A model generated the notes under the pieces. It was not told where the DNA came from. It did not search any database and saw only the letters and a program-made list of their open reading frames with translations. A stretch of 64,000 nt of DNA from Vibrio sonorensis (lineage in GTDB: Bacteria; Pseudomonadota; Gammaproteobacteria; Enterobacterales; Vibrionaceae): contig NZ_LJJE01000060.1 of the NCBI RefSeq assembly GCF_001854765.1, forward strand, positions 62,001-126,000, in the 5' to 3' direction. The translations under genes and the position numbers were made by a program. Below, piece after piece: positions 58,419 to 64,000 of the stretch. The stretch's first letter is position 1; every line of letters begins with the position of its first letter.

Positions 58419-60127
58419 ATGTCTGATATTGCTAACGAACGAAAACTCGCTAGAGAAATAGCTTCACGAAAAGCGGCTGAGAAGCTACTTGAAGAGAAGA
58501 GCCTAGAGTTGCATCAAGCCAACCAGCAGCTCAAGCACGCGTTCGTGCAATTAAAGCGTCAAAACATGCATGACGTGCAGAAGTTTGAGTTCGATGACCA
58601 AATTAACGATACCTTAATTCACTTTGGGCGCGTTTTCTTAAGTCGTTCGCTCGATGACGGCTTAATTGGCAGTTACCTAAGCCGTATTCAAGAAAATAGG
58701 GTAGTGGCATCTGCCGGACTGTGGTTTTTTGAAATACCACAACCTACAAACCTTGCTCAAGAAATTGGAACTCTAGTCGATGCCAGAGCAGAACCTCTGG
58801 TTTATGCCAAGTGGTATGACAATCGGTTAGTGTTGCCGATAGAGATTGACTATCGCAGCATTGGACAATTGGAGCTAGTGGTTGACTTACAAGGCATAGA
58901 GAGAGCCTTTATTCAAAGCCGCTTAACGATCGTTTCGGAGCTGCTTTGCAACGCGATAAGTCGCGAAGTAATTTTGGCTAACGCAAAAGCCGATAAGTAC
59001 CGAGCAGAAGAGTCGGAAAAGGCGACACGCGAGTTTGTCGCATGATAAATCACGAGTTAAGAACCCCGCTAAATGGCTTGTTGGGAAGCGCGGAGCTGCT
59101 TGGTGATAGCGGTTTATCTGAGTCACAGATGGAAATGTTGAACAATATGACTCAGTCAGGGGAACTACTTCGCCATATCATCAATGACCTGCTCGATTTC
59201 AGTAAGATCAACGCTGGTATGTTGGAGCTAACGCCGAGACAATTTAGCAAAAATGCTCTTCGAGAGACCATTGAGGGCATTTTTAAGCCGAAAGCGGCGG
59301 AAAAAAGGCTCGCCTTCAATATCGAGGTTTCCTCAAAACTACCCGAACAGTTAATTGGAGACTTTGACCGAATTTGCCAGATCTTGGTTAACGTGGTGGG
59401 CAATGCCATCAAATATACGCTTGAGGGCAGCGTAACATTAGAAATAGATTGGAAAGATGAGAAGATGATATGCCAAGTCACCGATACGGGTATTGGCATT
59501 CCTGAATCGGCGCGTGAGACTTTATTTAACCCGTTTGTTCAAGCTGACAGAACGACCAAGCGCATGTTTGAGGGAACTGGCCTCGGGTTGTCGATCTGTA
59601 GCAAGTTACTAGAACTGATGAATGGGCATATAGAGTTTGAAAGCGAAGTAGGAGAAGGAACGACATTTACTTGTTTTGTACCGCTCAAGCTAGGCAAACA
59701 AGATGTTCAAGCGGGTAGGAAAAAAGGCAAGACTTACAGCGAGAGCGAATTACAAAGTCTATCGGTTTTGGTTGTCGACGATATAAAAATGAATCAGGTG
59801 ATTATTCACCAAATGCTTAAAAAAATGTCTATCACCCCAGATTTTGCCAACAACGGCTTGGAAGCGGTAAAACTGGCTCAGAGCAAACCTTATGACGTGG
59901 TTTTTATGGACTGTCGTATGCCGGAAATGGATGGCTTTGAAGCGACAGACTACTTGCGCAAACAAGGGTATGAAAGCCCGATTGTCGCCCTTACGGCGGG
60001 AACCACTTTGGAAGAGCGTGAACGCTGTATCCAAAGTGGTATGAATGACATTCTTACCAAGCCCTATACCGCAGCAGATCTCATAGTGACGATGGAGAAG
60101 TGGTGTAAAAAGCTTAATCTCGGCTAA
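58419..60127 (+). CDS. hqsK: H-NOX-associated hybrid histidine kinase, HqsK-type (frame broken)
   Basis: About 569 residues after repair: an N-terminal coiled coil (residues 1-55), a sensor-like middle domain, HisKA box INHELRTPLNG (His about 212), HATPase with NVVGNAIKYT, DTGIGIP and GTGLGLSI, then a receiver (VVFMDCRMPEMDGFE, Asp about 498). The frame stops at 59045 and resumes with the ATG at 59042. One added A (GCATGA to GCAATGA) gives the canonical EFVAMINHELRTP. In V. harveyi HqsK transfers phosphate to LuxU under control of H-NOX. The 3' end overlaps pabB by 14 bp. Confidence 0.9.
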
Positions 60128-61484
60128 GTAGTGGCAGTATTCGACTTAACTTATCTAAAGTTTCTTGGTATTCACTATCACTTTCGCTATCAGCTACCAC
60201 GCCACCACCAGCCCAAGCATGTAATTTTCCAGCTTCAGCCACTAAGGTGCGAATTGTAATACTGGTATCCATTTGGCCGTGTGCACTGATATAACCGATG
60301 GAACCACAATACGCGTTTCGTCGGTGCGGCTCTAGCTCTTCGATGATTTCCATTGCGCGCACCTTAGGCGCGCCAGTGATTGACCCCCCGGGAAAACTCG
60401 CGCGAAGTAGATCAACGCAGTGAAACTGCTTATCGAGTTCAGCTCGAATTGTGCTGACTAAGTGGTGTACTGCGGGAAAGCTTTCAATGTCGAACAATTT
60501 AGGTACGTGGACCGAACCCGGCTTAGCCACTCGGCCAATATCATTGCGGAGTAGGTCGACTATCATCAAGTTTTCCGCCTGATCTTTCTCCGCGTTTGCC
60601 AAAGCCATGGCGTTTTCTCGGTCGAGTTGCGGGTCAGAAGATCGGGGACGAGTGCCTTTGATGGGCTTAGTTTCTACTTGCTTCCCTTTTACTTGTAAAA
60701 AACGCTCTGGTGAAACACTGAGTATTGCGCCTTTTTCGGTGCGGATAAAAGCGGAAAATGGCGCTTTGTTTCCTTGCTCTAACTCTTGATAAGCTTGCCA
60801 TTCGCTGCCTTGATAGCCCGCTGTAAAACGTTGAGCTAGATTGATTTGGTAACAGTCACCACCTTTTAAGTACTCTTGGACACTATCAAACTTTGTTTTG
60901 TACTCATTTGGCGTCATGTTTGATTGCCATTGCCCAGTGAGAGAGAAAGGCTGCTGATTCGGGAGTGAAAGATAGCTTAACCAACTTTGCTTTTCATCGA
61001 GATTCACACCAACCATAAAGGCTTGCTCTAGCTTGTGATCGACAATTATTGCCCAATCATAAATGCCAACCATCATGTCGGGTGTGGCTAGATCGTGTAG
61101 TGCCAGTTGAGGCATTTTTTCAACTCGACGCCCTAAGTCGTAGCCAAAGTAACCCAGTGCTCCCCCAATAAAAGGAAGTTCGCCTTGGTAATCCATATTT
61201 GGTAGGTATTTGTCAGCGGTTCTCTTGATAAGTGCAAATGGGTCATCGCTGCTGTGAAACTCCCCATCAGGGGTAGTTACCTTCGTCTCCATTGCGCTTG
61301 TCGTTAACGTTGCAATAGGTTGTGCAACCAAGATATCGAATCGACTATCGACGTGGGTTGTCGATGCAGACTTTAACAACATTGACCAAGGTAGTGATTC
61401 CAACGGCAAAAATTGTTGTGACGCAAGTGAAGGGGAGTAACTAAGGGTTTTGATTTCTAACAGATTCACAGGGTTGTTATTCAT
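60114..61484 (-). CDS. pabB: Aminodeoxychorismate synthase component I
   Basis: With PabA it turns chorismate and glutamine into 4-amino-4-deoxychorismate for folate. 456 residues of the chorismate-binding fold. KPIKGTRPR carries the lysine that distinguishes PabB from TrpE (which has IAGT here at 16.9-18.5 kb). Others are AENLMIVDLLRND, PGGSITGAPKVRAMEI and AGGGVVADSD. ATG 61484 is used; a TTG six codons upstream is open. Neither has a strong ribosome site. Confidence 0.92.
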   Translation of the reverse strand: MNNNPVNLLEIKTLSYSPSLASQQFLPLESLPWSMLLKSASTTHVDSRFDILVAQPIATLTTSAMETKVTTPDGEFHSSDDPFALIKRTADKYLPNMDYQGELPFIGGALGYFGYDLGRRVEKMPQLALHDLATPDMMVGIYDWAIIVDHKLEQAFMVGVNLDEKQSWLSYLSLPNQQPFSLTGQWQSNMTPNEYKTKFDSVQEYLKGGDCYQINLAQRFTAGYQGSEWQAYQELEQGNKAPFSAFIRTEKGAILSVSPERFLQVKGKQVETKPIKGTRPRSSDPQLDRENAMALANAEKDQAENLMIVDLLRNDIGRVAKPGSVHVPKLFDIESFPAVHHLVSTIRAELDKQFHCVDLLRASFPGGSITGAPKVRAMEIIEELEPHRRNAYCGSIGYISAHGQMDTSITIRTLVAEAGKLHAWAGGGVVADSESDSEYQETLDKLSRILPLLSRD

Positions 61485-61677
61485 TTGTTTAATTTGTGAC
61501 AAAGAGAGTGTTGCTTACGTGGCGCATCAAGGGAAGCAAGAGTAACATATAGCTCAAATAACCAAAACTAACACTGGCATTTAATCCGTAGCAATGACCT
61601 GACCTTTTGGTCAGCGAAAACAACAAAGCTGGATTAAACTGCAAGTATACGGAAGCATAAATATAACGAGGCCAGCA

Positions 61678-63192
61678 ATGACGGTAATTCGCACGCAGGA
61701 CGTGATCAGCAGCGTGGCTGATGCACTCCAGTACATCTCTTATTATCACCCGCTCGATTTTGTTCAAGCCCTAGAAAAAGCCTATCACGAAGAAGCAAGC
61801 CAAGCGGCTAAAGACGCAATTGCACAGATCCTTATAAATTCGCGCATGTCAGCGGAAGGTCATCGACCTATCTGTCAAGATACCGGGATCGTGACGTGTT
61901 TTGTCAATATTGGTATGGCTGTTCAGTGGGATTCTACTGATTTGACGGTTCAACAGATGATAGACGAAGGTGTTCGTCAGGCATACACAAACCCTGATAA
62001 TCCGCTTCGCGCTTCGGTATTGATGGATCCTGCGGGTAAGCGCATTAACACTAAAGACAATACACCTGCCGTGGTTCATATCAACATGGTTCCCGGTGAC
62101 AAAGTAGAAATCCAGATCGCGGCAAAAGGCGGCGGCTCTGAGAACAAAACCAAAATGGTAATGTTAAATCCATCTGACGATATTGCTGAGTGGGTAGAGA
62201 AAACACTGCCAACCATGGGAGCGGGTTGGTGCCCTCCCGGCATGTTGGGCATAGGTATTGGTGGCACGGCAGAAAAAGCTGCTGTACTGGCGAAAGAGTC
62301 TTTGATGGAACACATCGATATTCACGAGCTTCTAGAGCGCGGCCCGCAAAATGCCGAAGAAGAGCTGCGCTTGGACATCTTTAACCGTGTTAACAAATTA
62401 GGCATTGGCGCCCAAGGGTTAGGTGGTTTAACTACGGTTGTCGATGTGAAGGTCAAAACGGCGCCAACTCACGCCGCGTCTAAGCCTGTCTGTTTGATCC
62501 CTAACTGCGCAGCAACTCGTCATGTACACTTCACTTTGGATGGTTCTGGCCCTGCTGATCTTCAACCACCAAAATTAGAAGATTGGCCAGATATCACTTG
62601 GGAAGCCGGAGAGAGCACTCGCCGCGTAAACCTAGATACGGTGACGAAAGAAGAAGCCCAAGAGTGGAAAACGGGTGAGACTTTATTGCTATCGGGTAAG
62701 ATTTTAACTGGTAGAGATGCGGCCCATAAACGTTTGCAGACCATGATGCAAAATGGAGAAGGGCTTCCAGAGGGTGTTGACCTGAAAGGGAAGTTTATCT
62801 ATTACGTCGGTCCAGTGGACGCCGTTGGAGATGAAGTTGTAGGCCCCGCTGGCCCGACAACTTCAACTCGTATGGACAAGTTCACCGATATGATGCTGGA
62901 TGAAACAGGCATCATGGGAATGATTGGTAAAGCTGAACGGGGCCCAGCGACCGTTGAGTCTATCAAGCAACACAAAGCTGTCTATCTGATGGCAGTAGGT
63001 GGTGCGGCTTACTTAGTTGCAAAAGCGATTAAGAAGGCCAAAGTGGTCGCGTTTGAAGACCTTGGTATGGAAGCAATATACGAGTTTGAAGTGGAAGATA
63101 TGCCAGTTACGGTAGCGGTAGACTCTAGAGGGGCTAACGCTCACCAAATCGGACCAGATACTTGGAAAGTGAAAATTGCAGAGATGGAATGA
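61678..63192 (+). CDS. fumA: Class I fumarate hydratase (Fe-S)
   Basis: An iron-sulfur fumarase interconverting fumarate and malate. 504 residues, slightly shorter than E. coli FumA/B (548). Cluster cysteines are in RPICQDTGI, LIPNCAATRHVHF and probably GWCPPGM. Also present: AAKGGGSENKTKM, GIGIGGTAEKAA, and the C-terminal beta domain GPTTSTRMDKF and GKAERG. GAGG lies 8 bases before the ATG. It is followed by a strong terminator. FumA and FumB cannot be separated from sequence alone. Confidence 0.93.
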   Translation: MTVIRTQDVISSVADALQYISYYHPLDFVQALEKAYHEEASQAAKDAIAQILINSRMSAEGHRPICQDTGIVTCFVNIGMAVQWDSTDLTVQQMIDEGVRQAYTNPDNPLRASVLMDPAGKRINTKDNTPAVVHINMVPGDKVEIQIAAKGGGSENKTKMVMLNPSDDIAEWVEKTLPTMGAGWCPPGMLGIGIGGTAEKAAVLAKESLMEHIDIHELLERGPQNAEEELRLDIFNRVNKLGIGAQGLGGLTTVVDVKVKTAPTHAASKPVCLIPNCAATRHVHFTLDGSGPADLQPPKLEDWPDITWEAGESTRRVNLDTVTKEEAQEWKTGETLLLSGKILTGRDAAHKRLQTMMQNGEGLPEGVDLKGKFIYYVGPVDAVGDEVVGPAGPTTSTRMDKFTDMMLDETGIMGMIGKAERGPATVESIKQHKAVYLMAVGGAAYLVAKAIKKAKVVAFEDLGMEAIYEFEVEDMPVTVAVDSRGANAHQIGPDTWKVKIAEME

Positions 63193-63246
63193 TTGGCGTG
63201 AAAGTGTGTGACAAACCACTGACTTAATTAGCAAACAATTGACATT

Positions 63247-63270
63247 GGTGCAGCTTAGGCTGCACCTTTT
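63247..63270 (+). terminator. Fumarase gene terminator
   Basis: The 8-bp stem ggtgcagc / gctgcacc with loop ttag, followed by TTTT. Confidence 0.88.
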
Positions 63271-63350
63271 CTATGTATACTCGTTAACCATAGCGAAGTA
63301 TCAAAGGCCATAAGGCTAAGAATTTTTTTTCATTAAACTAGGAGATAGCC

Positions 63351-63536
63351 ATGACGCGTTTTATACAGATTTTGCAAGTTCTGCTCGCTGTCGTAGTGGG
63401 TAGTTTCGTCGGTTATGATCTTGTATTGCACGGCATCAGCATATTTGACCAAAAGTATGTGACCATGGTTTGCGTGTTATTGCTACTGCTGGAAGTTGCG
63501 CTGTTTGTCATTTACAAGCTGATAGAAGACGATTGA
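63351..63536 (+). CDS. Small two-helix membrane protein
   Basis: 61 residues with two hydrophobic helices (VLLAVVVGSFVGYDLVL and MVCVLLLLLEVALFVIYKL), ending in acidic EDD. It is probably an inner-membrane hairpin with cytosolic ends. An AGGAG ribosome site lies 7 bases before the ATG and a terminator follows, so it is a real gene. No family was recognised; similar small proteins occur in Vibrio. Confidence 0.75.
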   Translation: MTRFIQILQVLLAVVVGSFVGYDLVLHGISIFDQKYVTMVCVLLLLLEVALFVIYKLIEDD

Positions 63537-63567
63537 TTGGTTCGCTGATTTCGCAAATTTTGAACTT

Positions 63568-63591
63568 AAAGCCCCGCAGAGGGGCTTTTTT
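63568..63591 (+). terminator. Terminator after the small membrane protein
   Basis: The stem aaagcccc / ggggcttt with a 5-base loop, followed by TTTTTT. Confidence 0.9.
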
Positions 63592-63655
63592 GTTCATCTT
63601 TTATTAAGATTGGCAAACATAAGATGCTCAAAACCCAAGATTCAATGGAGCCTGA

Positions 63656-64000
63656 ATGATCAGCATTAAACAAGAAGTGAACGATTTAGTTTCCCGCAGC
63701 CTAGACTCCCATGTTCGACTGGCGGTAACAGGACTCTCCCGAGCGGGGAAAACTGCGTTTATCACTTCAGTGGTCAATCAGTTGTTACACACGTCGACTC
63801 ACGATCAGTTACCATTGCTCGCTTCTGCACGCGACAAACGCTTACTAGGTGCAAAGCGTACGCCTCAAAGCAACATGTTGGTTCCTAGATTCCCATACGA
63901 GTCAGCGATAGAACAGGTGCTGAGTGAACCCCCTACATGGCCACTTCCCACGCGTGACGTCAGTGAAATCCGCTTAGCGTTAAAGTTCAAGCCGACTAAA
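63656..64000 (+). CDS. ycjX: YcjX family (DUF463) GTP/ATP-binding protein, 3' end outside window
   Basis: 115 residues of a P-loop protein of about 460. Walker A is GLSRAGKT, followed by AFITSVVNQLL, the YcjX hallmark; LVPRFPYESA also fits. The family is stress-linked and often in the phage-shock neighbourhood with ycjF; structures show a GTPase-like fold. The frame stays open to the last base. The ribosome site is GGAG, 6 bases before ATG 63656. Confidence 0.9.
   Translation, partial: MISIKQEVNDLVSRSLDSHVRLAVTGLSRAGKTAFITSVVNQLLHTSTHDQLPLLASARDKRLLGAKRTPQSNMLVPRFPYESAIEQVLSEPPTWPLPTRDVSEIRLALKFKPTK

Overview
The window looks like a chromosomal segment of a Vibrio, probably close to the harveyi group. 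The main reasons are a luxM-luxN quorum-sensing pair, an H-NOX/HqsK-type pair, trpG and trpD as separate genes behind a Trp-rich leader peptide, and the rnm/yciO/rluB/cydDC/trxB neighbourhood. No rRNA, tRNA, CRISPR array or prophage was seen.

Layout. 0-2.2 kb: a class I dihydroorotase (cut by the window edge) and a His-rich COG0523 metallochaperone, a pairing typical of zinc starvation. 2.2-3.5 kb: T2SS pilotin AspS, yciI, yciA. 3.5-11.6 kb: accessory stretch with a GemA-like small protein, luxN, luxM, a mobile-mystery A/B (HTH + Fic) pair, a small acidic orphan and a dicarboxylate/amino-acid symporter. 11.8-18.9 kb: the trpLEGDCFBA operon with leader peptide, attenuator and TrpR operator, divergent from rnm. 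19.8-27.1 kb: a 2420-residue repetitive lipoprotein. 27.8-38.5 kb: yciO, rluB, a RhuM-Fic fusion, cydDC, trxB, a 2OG-Fe dioxygenase/PLP-enzyme pair and a DUF2797 protein. 38.7-49.7 kb: GGDEF protein, sanA, DUF3392, malic enzyme, an HrpB-like helicase, a small outer-membrane barrel, aspartate aminotransferase and an HD-GYP protein. 50-64 kb: asnS, a CxxCH-bearing chemoreceptor, queD, sdaC-sda, nudL, hnoX-hqsK, pabB, class I fumarase, a small membrane protein and ycjX (cut by the window edge).

Signalling is a theme. LuxM makes a homoserine-lactone signal, LuxN senses it, and the H-NOX/hybrid kinase pair is the type that feeds nitric-oxide information into the same LuxU phosphorelay in V. harveyi. 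A diguanylate cyclase, an HD-GYP phosphodiesterase and a chemoreceptor add c-di-GMP and motility outputs.

The most important caution is sequence quality. At least six normally intact genes (luxN, trpD, trxB, the VC1184-type PLP enzyme, the chemoreceptor, hqsK), and perhaps the HrpB-like helicase, are broken. luxN is broken twice. In every case restoring ONE missing base, usually doubling an adjacent identical base, rejoins the family sequence. This pattern suggests systematic single-base under-calling rather than gene decay. The internal luxN break nevertheless lies exactly on a canonical -1 slippery heptamer, so it deserves direct checking.
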